Both the position numbers and the translations under genes were made by a program. From an uncultured Vampirovibrio sp. (GTDB taxonomy: Bacteria > Cyanobacteriota > Vampirovibrionia > Gastranaerophilales > Gastranaerophilaceae): 64,000 bases of DNA. Below are positions 14,959-23,029 of the stretch, in pieces. Under the pieces are notes generated by a model, which was given only the letters and a program-made list of their open reading frames with translations, made no database searches and was not told the origin of the DNA. Positions within the stretch are counted from its first letter, which is position 1. Every line of letters starts with the position of its first letter. The stretch is from contig CAJTXZ010000003.1 in assembly GCA_910583725.1 (NCBI GenBank), forward strand, positions 74,720 to 138,719, given 5' to 3'.

Positions 14959-16482
14959 ATGGACAGCAAAGAGAATTTAATACCAGCCTATGCTTACGCA
15001 AGAGTATCAAGTAAAAAACAGTCTAATCATGGGTATAGCATAGGACAGCAGATAAGAAATATAATGAATTTTGCTCAGCATAATGGATATTATGTTGCTG
15101 ATATATTTTCTGACGAGGGTATATCTGCAAAGAACTTAAATAGACCCAACCTACAAGAATTACTAAAAGCATGCAGTAATCCCAAGAATAACGTTAAAGC
15201 AGTAATAGTATGTAAATTAGACCGTATTTCAAGAGATGTTGCAGATTACACAGCGACACTTAAACCATTCTTTGATAATAAGGGTATTAAACTGCTAACC
15301 CTTACTGGTTCTAATGAAGAAACTTTAGAAAATGAAATGCAAAGAGAACTGACAATGGTCTTTGCAGATTATGAAAGGAAAATAGGGAAAATTAGAACTA
15401 AAGATGGTTTAAGAGGCAAGGTCGCAAATGGTGGTTATCCGTACCATGCACCGTTAGGTTATAAAAACGAGAAAGACGGCAGATATAAGAAAATGATAAT
15501 TGATGAAGACTATGTTTTTTATGTCAAAAGAGCTTATGCTCTATGTTTACAGGGTAACTCACCTCAAACCATAGCTTCAATTTTATACAAAGAGGGATTA
15601 AGAACTAAAAAAGGCAGTCGTATTCCTAAAACCAGCATAGAGTATATACTTCATAACCGAGCGTACACAGGAAAGTTCTACTATGAAGATAAACTCATAG
15701 AAAAAACCAACTTTCCAGCTATTATTGACGAAGCTACCTATTTTGCAGTTCAAAAGAAGCTAAGAGACCCTAGCAAAACAAGACAAACTCATACAGACTT
15801 TCCATACAATGGTTGTATTAAGTGTGCTAAATGTGGTTGCCAGCTTACAGGTGAACGACACAAGAAGAATACTAAAAACGGAGTCAAGTATTATATTCAC
15901 TATCACTGCACAGGTAATAGAGGTGGAGACTGCAAAAAAAGCAGTTACATAAGACAAGAGCTTATAGATGAAACCGTACTAAGCATGCTGAGACAAATTA
16001 CTATTCCTGATGAGGTTTTAGAGCTGGTGCGAACTGGACTTATTGAAATACATAAAAAACAAGGAACTTACCATGATGAGGTTAAAAAGTCCATAAGAAA
16101 GCGTATAGATAAGTTGGACGACACTTTAAGACGTGCCTTTGAAGAGAATTTTAATAGTGCTGGCATGAAAGCTAATATTGAAAAATGGGAAGCTGAACGA
16201 GAAGCATTAGTCATGGAAGAGTACGAAATACAGAAAGCTACTAAAGATTTTTATGAGCAATCGAACTCTTTACTAAGGTTCTGTAATGATTGCTACAAGG
16301 CGTTTTTAGACGGTAGTGCCGAACAGAAGCGTAAAATTATAAATATAGTATGTTCGAACTTTTCTTATGACGGCGAAACACTATATATAGAGCCAATTCC
16401 AGCCTTTAAAGTGGTAATGCAAAATAGTCAAAATATTAAAAAACTCCTCAGGTTGGACTCGAACCAACAACCTACCGGTTAA
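14959..16482 (+). CDS. Large serine recombinase (integrase) of element B
   Basis: A 507-aa integrase. The catalytic domain has YARVSSKKQ (Ser17), VCKLDRISRDVADY and YERKIGKIRTKDGLRGK. The recombinase domain includes GSRIPKTSIEYILHN. The zinc ribbon is CAKCGC...YHCTGNRGGDCKK, followed by a coiled coil (IRKRIDKLDDTLRRAFEENF). AAAAGGAAG precedes the ATG. The last 13 codons (LRLDSNQQPTG region) are the antisense of tRNA-Asn, so the element is joined to the chromosome inside the gene's 3' end, and the original C-terminus was replaced at integration. It is highly similar to the enzyme at 6153 up to that point. Confidence 0.95.
   Translation: MDSKENLIPAYAYARVSSKKQSNHGYSIGQQIRNIMNFAQHNGYYVADIFSDEGISAKNLNRPNLQELLKACSNPKNNVKAVIVCKLDRISRDVADYTATLKPFFDNKGIKLLTLTGSNEETLENEMQRELTMVFADYERKIGKIRTKDGLRGKVANGGYPYHAPLGYKNEKDGRYKKMIIDEDYVFYVKRAYALCLQGNSPQTIASILYKEGLRTKKGSRIPKTSIEYILHNRAYTGKFYYEDKLIEKTNFPAIIDEATYFAVQKKLRDPSKTRQTHTDFPYNGCIKCAKCGCQLTGERHKKNTKNGVKYYIHYHCTGNRGGDCKKSSYIRQELIDETVLSMLRQITIPDEVLELVRTGLIEIHKKQGTYHDEVKKSIRKRIDKLDDTLRRAFEENFNSAGMKANIEKWEAEREALVMEEYEIQKATKDFYEQSNSLLRFCNDCYKAFLDGSAEQKRKIINIVCSNFSYDGETLYIEPIPAFKVVMQNSQNIKKLLRLDSNQQPTG
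16437..16482. mobile_element. Right attachment junction of element B in tRNA-Asn
   Basis: The integrase frame continues 39 nt into the 3' end of the antisense tRNA-Asn. TAAAAAACTCC (16437-16447) spans the tRNA boundary at 16443/16444. The identical 11 bases occur at 7625-7635 at the matching place in integrase A. The crossover therefore probably lies in or beside these bases. The left junction of element B is not identified. Confidence 0.55.
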
Positions 16483-16515
16483 CAGCCGGTTGCTCCGCCA
16501 TTGAGCTACTGAGGA
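16444..16515 (-). tRNA. tRNA-Asn (GTT)
   Basis: The minus strand reads TCCTCAG at the 5' end, a D-arm TAGCTCAATGG, an anticodon loop CTGTTAA with anticodon GTT, a T-arm GGTTCGAGTCC and CTGAGGA pairing with the 5' end, then discriminator G. The length is 72 nt and CCA is not encoded. All four stems are intact, so integration of element B preserved the gene. It serves as the attachment site. Confidence 0.95.
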
Positions 16516-16837
16516 TTATCTTCTTGGTTTATTAAATTTTTGAGTTGGGATAAATTTCTGAAATAATATTAACATTAAAACAATTTTTTGTAAACCATAC
16601 TAATATTATTCAGATTAGAATTTACAAACTTGATAACACAGTAATTGCAGGGCGCTAACTACATAAGAAGTATTACCAAACTTATAAAATTATTATATCA
16701 ACAAATCATTTTTTTGCAAGAGATTTTAATCAAATCATCTTTCAGATTTATATTTTTAAAATAATGTAATAAAGAGGGGTTTTATATCATCAAAAAAAAT
16801 GCTATAATTATCAAATCTTAATAAAAAGGAGAACAAC
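16516..16837. other. Intergenic region with promoter for the YtxH cluster
   Basis: No gene is seen. It is very AT-rich. TATAAT at 16803-16808 is a likely -10 box for the gene at 16838, with only a weak -35 (around 16781-16786). The tRNA-Asn promoter must also lie here on the minus strand, but no convincing pair of hexamers stands out. Confidence 0.45.
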
Positions 16838-17146
16838 ATGTGTAAAAAAGATAACTCAATATGTTTTGCACTAGGTATCTTAGCAGGCATAGTGGGCGGA
16901 ATAGCGGCAGGTGTTTTATACGCACCAAAGCCCGGCAAAGAATTCAGGGATGACATCAAAAAAACTGTTATAGATGTAGCAGAAAAATATTCTCCCGAAA
17001 TTCAGAAGGCGAAAAAACAAGCTCTTGATATTATAAAAAATTCAAAATACAAAATAGAAGAGCAATACAATAATTTTTTAGACAATATGAAAGCAGAAAA
17101 GCTTGCAAATGCTAAAAATATTGAAACAGACGTTTATAATATGTAA
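16838..17146 (+). CDS. YtxH-domain protein
   Basis: A 102-aa protein. The ATG follows AAAAGGAG. It has the YtxH layout: a short N-terminus, one glycine-rich membrane helix (FALGILAGIVGGIAAGVLYA), the conserved APKPGKEFRDDIKK, then an amphipathic helical tail. YtxH proteins are small membrane-linked proteins often associated with stress. It heads a three-gene set with a DUF948-like protein and a second YtxH protein, spaced 17 nt apart, that together look like an envelope-stress or membrane-organising unit. The molecular function is not established. Confidence 0.85.
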   Translation: MCKKDNSICFALGILAGIVGGIAAGVLYAPKPGKEFRDDIKKTVIDVAEKYSPEIQKAKKQALDIIKNSKYKIEEQYNNFLDNMKAEKLANAKNIETDVYNM

Positions 17147-17163
17147 TTTAAAAGAGGTATAAA

Positions 17164-17520
17164 ATGGATTCAACAGTGCAAAACGGTTTAGTGGTATTAA
17201 TTTACACATCATCAATTTTACTTGTCTTAATAGCGTTTTTTTTAATAAAATTAATACATACATCCACAAAACTCGCAAAAACACTGTCAAAAACCTCTGA
17301 AATGATAAACAAAGAACTGGAGCCCACTCTAATAGAGCTGAAAGAAACCCTGGGCTCAATAAATTCAATCGCAAAGAATACCGATGAGCAGATTGAAAGA
17401 GCAAAAGGCGCATTTGACAAGGTTATGGGCGTACCCTTTAGAATCGGTCAAAAAATGCGTGGCCTGTTTTCAGGCCTGAGAGAAGGTCTTATGACCGGTA
17501 TAAAACTATTTAGAAGATAA
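17164..17520 (+). CDS. DUF948-like membrane-anchored coiled-coil protein
   Basis: A 118-aa protein with one N-terminal hydrophobic helix (LVVLIYTSSILLVLIAFFLI), then a long amphipathic helix (TSKLAKTLSKTSEMINKELE and following) typical of DUF948 proteins. It ends in a basic tail (GIKLFRR). AGAGG precedes the ATG. DUF948 proteins are commonly next to YtxH genes, as here on both sides. It is probably a structural partner of the YtxH proteins at the membrane; the exact role is unknown. Confidence 0.7.
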   Translation: MDSTVQNGLVVLIYTSSILLVLIAFFLIKLIHTSTKLAKTLSKTSEMINKELEPTLIELKETLGSINSIAKNTDEQIERAKGAFDKVMGVPFRIGQKMRGLFSGLREGLMTGIKLFRR

Positions 17521-17537
17521 AAAGAAAGGAATAAATT

Positions 17538-17804
17538 ATGTCAGTAGGAAAATTTGTAGTAGGATTCGTTGTAGGCAGCGTTGTTGGCTCAGTTATAGGC
17601 GTTTTGCTCGCTCCGCAATCCGGCGAAGAAACACGTGAAAAAATTTCAAAAACCACCAAAGATGCTGTAGATAAAGCGTCTTACGCTGTTAAAGAAATTC
17701 AGGAAAAGGCTGATGACGTGGTTTCAGAGGTTCAGAAAAAGGGCGAAGAAATTATCGATAGAATTCAGGGGCTCATAAATAAACAAAAAGAAGGCCAAAA
17801 TTAA
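17538..17804 (+). CDS. YtxH-domain protein (second copy)
   Basis: An 88-aa protein preceded by AAAGGA. It has a glycine/valine-rich membrane helix (FVVGFVVGSVVGSVIGVLLA), the YtxH motif APQSGEETREKI, and a long amphipathic helix rich in Lys and Glu. It is homologous in layout to the protein at 16838 but not a recent copy. It is last in the cluster; a strong terminator follows at 17827. Confidence 0.88.
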   Translation: MSVGKFVVGFVVGSVVGSVIGVLLAPQSGEETREKISKTTKDAVDKASYAVKEIQEKADDVVSEVQKKGEEIIDRIQGLINKQKEGQN

Positions 17805-17826
17805 TCCATAAATTTATTTTTTATAA

Positions 17827-17860
17827 AAAACACCCTAAAGCTTTGTGCCTAGGGTGTTTT
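17827..17860 (+). terminator. Rho-independent terminator of the YtxH cluster
   Basis: AAAACACCCTA (17827-17837) pairs perfectly with TAGGGTGTTTT (17850-17860) around a 12-nt loop, ending in a short T-run. It lies 22 nt after the last YtxH gene. Confidence 0.85.
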
Positions 17861-18228
17861 GCGTTTCTATAATAATATAAAGCTGTCGCTGCAAGCATTT
17901 CCGGTTAATTATAAATACTAAAGGTAAACACCGGTATATTAAGAAAAAATACCAAAGGCAAAACACGGAGTATACAAGGGTTTAACAATTCATCGCATTA
18001 TAAATACACATCAATTCAGCGTTAGATGAATAAATATACCTTAAAACACTCCGATTACAAGCGTTTGTAAAAATAAAACAAAAATATTTTTTTGCAGGTA
18101 CAAATTTTTAACCGGCAAAACACCTGTAAATAGGATATTTTACACAAAAGGAGTGTTATTTTGCGCATTTTTTGAAAAACAAAATTTTCATATAGTTAAA
18201 ACCACCTCGCTGTAAGGATTAGAGAAAA
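17861..18228. other. Gene-free region between convergent units
   Basis: There is no credible reading frame, tRNA or clear hairpin terminator. It is AT-rich, with scattered short repeats around ACACCGGTATATT. It lies between the end of the YtxH cluster and the end of the convergent MerR gene. I see nothing I can name. Confidence 0.4.
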
Positions 18229-18630
18229 TCAAAAGATGTGCAAAATATCTTCATTGTAGCGTTTAAGGTTGTTTAAAACCTGCCTATCGCTTATCCCGCT
18301 TGACTTTACCATGTCTTTTATCAGTTCAAGCCCGAGTTCAGGCTTTAAACGCCCTTTTTCTAAAAACTTTAATATCAATTTTACACCATTTAAATTAATA
18401 AACAGGCCACGAGTCAGGTATAGTATAATTTTCGCCCGTGCAAAATCTTCATCGGTATACCCTCTTCTATTGGTATCACTGCGTTTCGGGCATAAAATAC
18501 CTTCCTTGTCATATATCCTCAAAGTTTGCACATTTACACGCAGCATTTTAGAAAATTCACCAATTTTATAAAAATTGTTTTTCAAGCTTCCGAATTTTGA
18601 ATTATTCAAATTTTCTTTCAAATTTTGCAT
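18229..18630 (-). CDS. MerR-family regulator
   Basis: A 133-aa protein. Residues ~20-90 form a MerR helix-turn-helix: YKIGEFSKMLRVNVQTLRIY, then DKEGILCPKRSDTNRRGYTD with the wing, then DFARAKIILYLTRGLFINLN. It lacks an obvious metal- or ligand-binding cysteine set, and the C-terminal ~40 residues are a helix that would form the dimer, as in HspR-like short MerR proteins. Its start codon directly abuts the rimO stop (TAGATG), so it is the last gene of the operon 21692-18229 and probably translated by coupling. The target is unknown. Confidence 0.85.
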   Translation of the reverse strand: MQNLKENLNNSKFGSLKNNFYKIGEFSKMLRVNVQTLRIYDKEGILCPKRSDTNRRGYTDEDFARAKIILYLTRGLFINLNGVKLILKFLEKGRLKPELGLELIKDMVKSSGISDRQVLNNLKRYNEDILHIF

Positions 18631-19953
18631 CTAAATTTCGCCATAAAGGTCATAATCAGTAAAATCAGTAATTTTTACATCCCAAATATCGCCCGGCACA
18701 AGGATTTTAGAGCCATCTGAATTTCTTGCATAAACTAAACCGTCCACATCAGGCGCATCCTTATAACTTCTAAGAACTATAACGCCATCATCCCTTATCT
18801 GCTCTACAATACAGGGAATTTGCCTGCCTAAAAGGTCCTTATTTATTGAGTTTGAGATGGTTTTTTGCAGATTAAGTATCTTGCTTTTTCTAGCCTTCTT
18901 TACTTTTGCAGGAACCTGCGGCTTCAAATCATACGCATAAGTACCTTTTTCTCTTGAAAATTCAAACACTCCAAGCCTGTCAAAACGCGCTTTTTCAACA
19001 AAATTATACAAATGTTCAAAATGTTCATCATTCTCTGTAGGATATCCTGTAATCACAGTGGTTCTAAGGCAAACATGCTTTATTTTAGACCTTATTTTTT
19101 CAATAAATGCCAAACCATCAATAACAGGGCGTCTCATGGCCTTTAAAATATCAGGATGCGAGTGCTGGAGCGGTATATCAACATATTTTACAACCTTATC
19201 AAGCTTGGCAATTGCTTCAATCAAATCATCATTAAAATTCACAGGGTAAGTGTACAAAACCCTTATCCAGCCAAGGTTTTCAATGTTATTAAGCTTATAT
19301 AAAAGCTCACTAAGCATGGGCTTTTTGTATAAATCAAGTCCGTAGCTTGATGTGTCCTGCGCAATAAGTATAATCTCTGAAACCCCTTTATCAGCAAGGG
19401 TTTTGGCTTCCTTCGCAATAGCCTCCATTGGCCTTGAAACATAAGGACCGCGAAGTTTTGGAATCACGCAATATCCGCAGGAATAATCACACCCTTCTGC
19501 TATTTTAAGATAAGAGCTGGAGCCCACAGTAATCTGCGCCCTGTCTGCATTTTCAGGATATTTACAAACAGGATTTTCCGAAACTCTGACAAAACCCCTT
19601 TGTCCGCATTTAGAATTCTCAATTACTTCCGCAATTTTGTCAATCTCTGATGTGCCAATAAAAGCAACAGCCTCTGGTATCAAGGCTTTCAATTTGTCAG
19701 GATATTTTTGGGGCAGGCAGCCTGCAATTATTATCTTTTTACCTGCAGAAATCATATCAAAAATGCTTGAAACACTCTCCTTCTCAGCATCATGGATAAA
19801 CGAACACGTATTTACAATAACATAATTAACAGCACTGTCATAGGCGTCAAGCGTTATTTCATAGCCTTTTTTTTGAAGAATACCAAGCATAAGCTCAGTA
19901 TCCACAAGGTTTTTAGCACACCCATGATGAATTATAGCAATTTTTTCAGGCAT
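18631..19953 (-). CDS. rimO: Ribosomal protein S12 methylthiotransferase RimO
   Basis: A 440-aa radical SAM enzyme that adds a methylthio group to the conserved Asp of ribosomal protein S12. The N-terminal UPF0004 domain holds the second cluster cysteines (HHGCAKN, VNTCSFI, AGCLPQ). The radical SAM motif CDYSCGYCVIPKLRG lies near residue 154. GVSEIILIAQDTSSYG and DIPLQHSHPDILKAMRRP are family hallmarks. The end is a TRAM domain. GGAAAG precedes the ATG. It is 2 nt downstream of the membrane glycosyltransferase gene and abuts the MerR gene. Length is normal. Confidence 0.96.
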   Translation of the reverse strand: MPEKIAIIHHGCAKNLVDTELMLGILQKKGYEITLDAYDSAVNYVIVNTCSFIHDAEKESVSSIFDMISAGKKIIIAGCLPQKYPDKLKALIPEAVAFIGTSEIDKIAEVIENSKCGQRGFVRVSENPVCKYPENADRAQITVGSSSYLKIAEGCDYSCGYCVIPKLRGPYVSRPMEAIAKEAKTLADKGVSEIILIAQDTSSYGLDLYKKPMLSELLYKLNNIENLGWIRVLYTYPVNFNDDLIEAIAKLDKVVKYVDIPLQHSHPDILKAMRRPVIDGLAFIEKIRSKIKHVCLRTTVITGYPTENDEHFEHLYNFVEKARFDRLGVFEFSREKGTYAYDLKPQVPAKVKKARKSKILNLQKTISNSINKDLLGRQIPCIVEQIRDDGVIVLRSYKDAPDVDGLVYARNSDGSKILVPGDIWDVKITDFTDYDLYGEI

Positions 19954-19955
19954 AA

Positions 19956-21692
19956 TCAGTCTTTCCTCTCAAAAAGAAGCATCATAAAAAAGGCAGGATT
20001 GGTTTTATCACCGAATGTACGCTTGAAAGTATACTTATCACTGATAATTTCACATAATTTTTGTCCGTAATCCTTGCAAATATAGGATTTCGCGTAATCA
20101 ACAGTGTTTCTGTTAGTAAGAAGTACATACTTTGGAAGATTAGCTAAAAAAGCCTTTACAAGATAGTCTTCGCCATATGCATCAAAATCAAGCGGAATAA
20201 AGCTGGTATTAAAAAATTTATAATCCCCCTTGAATGCAAAATTCAAAAATAATCCTTCAGGAAGTACAATAAAATCTTCATCTTCCTTGAGATTCTGAAA
20301 AAACGGTAAAGCTTCGCCAATTGCAGAGGCTGTGGGATATTCAGAATAAATAGTGCCGGCAGGCGTTTTTATTGGATATTTTACTTCGCCAAATATTAGC
20401 TGCGTATTTATGCTGAAAAACAGTGCAAATAAAACAAGATTAATAAGCCCTATACCAGTCCTTGCTTCCTTTTTCGCATTTTTGAACATTATAGAAAGCA
20501 TTACACAAAAGGCAGGAAAAATTAAAGAAATATAATACGTCCCATATACACCAGGGTCAAGCATAAACAGTGATTTTAACGACACAAGGAGTGCAAATAT
20601 AATAAATATATATTCTTCAATTTCAAAATCAGATAGTTTATTAAGTTTTTTTTGAAGACCAAGGCGGATAAATTTATAAACAAGATAAAAGACTAAAACC
20701 AATGGTAAAAACACAAACATAGTCTGGTTTTTAAGTACACCTGGGCTCATTGCAAAAAGGCAAAATACACCAACAAAAAAGATTACAAAATACCTGATAG
20801 CAGTGTTTTTTATCCTTGATAAGTAAAATCCGATACCGAAAATGAGCACAAATGTTAATAAATATTTAACAAAAAACGGTAAAAGAACTGTAAACTTTTT
20901 TACACTGAAAGTATAACCTGTATAATTTGAATAAAAATAAAAAAGCGACGGAGAATGTGCCATATTTGACATCATCTTAAAATTAAAAGCAATATCCCCT
21001 AAGCCCACACCCTGAATAAGCATGATAAAAAGAACAAAGAGAACTGGTGCAAAAAATATTAAGCCGCACCTTATAATATCCTTAACCGCAAGGCTTTTTT
21101 TGTAAAGAAATATTACAATAGGCAAAATAAGCGCACAGGGCGCAAAATCATACTTTGATAAAAGGCAAAATGACAAAAATAAGGCGCTTAAATACAAATA
21201 TTTAACATCTTTTTTTTCGATAAATTTAAGGACAAAAAGGATATAAACGCCGGAAAATGCGAGCGCATAAACCATAGCATAAGAATATGGAAAAATAAAA
21301 TTTGTAACAACAGGTTTATATATGCAGGTGAAAAGCATTGCAAGAGAAAGGACAAGCCCGCATTTAGCACCAAGAAAACGTTTTGTGATTAAATATCCAA
21401 CAGTAAGAAAAATATAAGAAGCAAATGCCCCAAGGAAATATAATACATTTAAATGCGGAGAGAAAATTTTAAAAATAAAAGCATTCAAATAATACGGCAA
21501 AGGGCCGTAAATACAGATTAAATCCTTAAAAAGAACCTTTCCCAAATATGCCATTGCATACGGAATAAAAGCCTCTCTGCCGCTATCTACAATAGGATTT
21601 CCAAACCTGCCCCAAAACATTGCGGTAAATACAATGTAAATAATTGTTAAGACTATTAAACAAATATTGTCTTCTTTTTTAAGCCATTTCAT
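19956..21692 (-). CDS. GT-C fold membrane glycosyltransferase-like protein
   Basis: A 578-aa protein with about a dozen hydrophobic helices. After the first helix (LIVLTIIYIVFTAMFWGRF) comes a lumenal-type loop with the acidic NPIVDSGREAFIPYAMAYLG, then ICIYGPLPYYLNAFIFKIF. That order is typical of ArnT/PMT-like GT-C enzymes, where the first loop Asp is catalytic. The soluble C-terminal ~100 residues follow the last helix. Such enzymes transfer sugars from polyprenyl phosphate donors to surface molecules. It starts the operon that continues with rimO and the MerR gene. The substrate is unknown. Confidence 0.65.
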   Translation of the reverse strand: MKWLKKEDNICLIVLTIIYIVFTAMFWGRFGNPIVDSGREAFIPYAMAYLGKVLFKDLICIYGPLPYYLNAFIFKIFSPHLNVLYFLGAFASYIFLTVGYLITKRFLGAKCGLVLSLAMLFTCIYKPVVTNFIFPYSYAMVYALAFSGVYILFVLKFIEKKDVKYLYLSALFLSFCLLSKYDFAPCALILPIVIFLYKKSLAVKDIIRCGLIFFAPVLFVLFIMLIQGVGLGDIAFNFKMMSNMAHSPSLFYFYSNYTGYTFSVKKFTVLLPFFVKYLLTFVLIFGIGFYLSRIKNTAIRYFVIFFVGVFCLFAMSPGVLKNQTMFVFLPLVLVFYLVYKFIRLGLQKKLNKLSDFEIEEYIFIIFALLVSLKSLFMLDPGVYGTYYISLIFPAFCVMLSIMFKNAKKEARTGIGLINLVLFALFFSINTQLIFGEVKYPIKTPAGTIYSEYPTASAIGEALPFFQNLKEDEDFIVLPEGLFLNFAFKGDYKFFNTSFIPLDFDAYGEDYLVKAFLANLPKYVLLTNRNTVDYAKSYICKDYGQKLCEIISDKYTFKRTFGDKTNPAFFMMLLFERKD

Positions 21693-21772
21693 AAAAAAAT
21701 TTTACATCTTTTGGTCAAAAAAAGGCAATTTTTGTAACAATTTTGTTTTTATTTAATTATAAGGAAAAAATT

Positions 21773-22324
21773 ATGTGTTTACCAAATTCTCTTGAAAGAT
21801 GTACAACAATAGTAGGATACGACCCGTATGCCTTCATAATGGACAGGCCGAGCAATCTTAGAATTCACAAGATGAGAAGCCCGTATGACACCGGTATTGA
21901 CTATTTTTCAAAAGAACCTGCGCCAGGAAGCAACGAAGAAAAACAAAATAAAATTAAAAAATCAAAAATTGTAAAATTTTTAAAAATTGGAGGAATTGCC
22001 CTTGCTGCAGTTGCGCTTTTTGCAGGAATTAAAAAACTTCCAGGCATCCTAAAAAAGGTGCCCGGAGCTGATAATACTGATAAAGAAGGCTTTTTTAAGA
22101 GGGCAAAAAACTTTATCGGCGATAAATTAGATTCAATTAAAAATCACACCAAAAAGCATTCCGCGGCAGATAAAGCCGAAAATCCCGACAAAGAGGGCTT
22201 TTTAAAAAGAGCAAAAAACTTTATGGGTAGCAAAATTGAATCAGTAAAAAATCATTTTAAAAAAGATAAACCTGTTAATGATGCTGACGGTTTTATAGAT
22301 ATTGACGACTTTTTAGAGGATTAA
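21773..22324 (+). CDS. Lineage protein with internal repeat (183 aa)
   Basis: The start at 21773 has AAGGAAAAAATT before it; a 10-residue upstream extension is less likely. The N-terminus is a hydrophilic segment with CLPNSLERC and YDPYAFIMDRPS. One hydrophobic helix lies at ~65-80 (GGIALAAVALFAGI). Two tandem repeats of about 26 residues follow: DKEGFFKRAKNFIGDKLDSI and DKEGFLKRAKNFMGSKIESV, each ending KNHxKK. The C-terminus is acidic (DGFIDIDDFLED). The repeats are basic amphipathic helices. I do not recognise the family. Confidence 0.6.
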   Translation: MCLPNSLERCTTIVGYDPYAFIMDRPSNLRIHKMRSPYDTGIDYFSKEPAPGSNEEKQNKIKKSKIVKFLKIGGIALAAVALFAGIKKLPGILKKVPGADNTDKEGFFKRAKNFIGDKLDSIKNHTKKHSAADKAENPDKEGFLKRAKNFMGSKIESVKNHFKKDKPVNDADGFIDIDDFLED

Positions 22325-22373
22325 TTTTCTTAAAACAATTGCAAATAAAAATAAAAACATTATTATATAAATT

Positions 22374-22964
22374 ATGAAGTATTTTTGTGTTGTAATATTT
22401 ATAGCCGTTGTATTTAGCCTGCAACCGGCTTTTGCAGCTGATGATATGATGGATTTAGACTATGAATTCATTGATAATGCTTTTTCAAACCCAAACCCTA
22501 CAACAAATAAACAGTTTGAAGAAGTGATGAAACAATACGAAAACAGAGAGCCAAACGGTTTATTCTATAAAATTAAAAAATTTTTCAATAGGAACAATCC
22601 CGAATACGATAAAGATTTCAAAAAAAAATATGAAAAGCCGAATAATCAACCCCTAAGAATAAAAGATACACCTGAAAGCAAACCTGCTGTCACCATAGGG
22701 GCAAATTTTTATGATTCAAAAGGCAATATAATACAGGCAGGGCACTATCAGGCAGACTATAAGGAAGAAAACGGCAATTATACAATTACACTTTTACAAG
22801 GAACAACAAGAATTGTGGACATAAAAGCCATTCCCCATGAGGATAATTGGGAGGAGGCAGCTGTCGTCTACTGTAGAACAGAAAATGTGCGCGACGATTT
22901 AATTAGAATAATTTATTCAAACCTTGATTTAACAATTCAGGGATATGTACAGCTTGATAAATAA
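22374..22964 (+). CDS. Secreted hypothetical protein (196 aa)
   Basis: It has a typical signal peptide (MKYFCVVIFIAVVFSLQPAFA, cleavage after AFA at ~21). A low-complexity, basic linker rich in Asn, Pro and Lys follows, and then a ~90-residue beta-rich C-terminal domain (AVTIGANFYDSKGNII, YTITLLQGTTRIVDIKAIP). There is no Shine-Dalgarno; TATTAT at 22361-22366 lies 7 nt before the ATG with TTGCAA about 16 nt further up, so the mRNA may be leaderless. No domain is recognised. Confidence 0.65.
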   Translation: MKYFCVVIFIAVVFSLQPAFAADDMMDLDYEFIDNAFSNPNPTTNKQFEEVMKQYENREPNGLFYKIKKFFNRNNPEYDKDFKKKYEKPNNQPLRIKDTPESKPAVTIGANFYDSKGNIIQAGHYQADYKEENGNYTITLLQGTTRIVDIKAIPHEDNWEEAAVVYCRTENVRDDLIRIIYSNLDLTIQGYVQLDK

Positions 22965-23029
22965 ACATGACAATTTATCTGCATATTTAGAGGGACCAAT
23001 GTCATAGCATGATTTTTGTGTATAAGGGC

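Noticed and set aside
16444..16482. C-terminal peptide LRLDSNQQPTG of integrase B as a real domain
   Set aside because: It is simply the antisense translation of the tRNA-Asn 3' half; the frame continues into the tRNA because of integration.
17933..17953. Hairpin GGTAT...ATACC downstream of the YtxH terminator
   Set aside because: The stem is only 5 bp with an AT-rich loop and no T-run; too weak to call.
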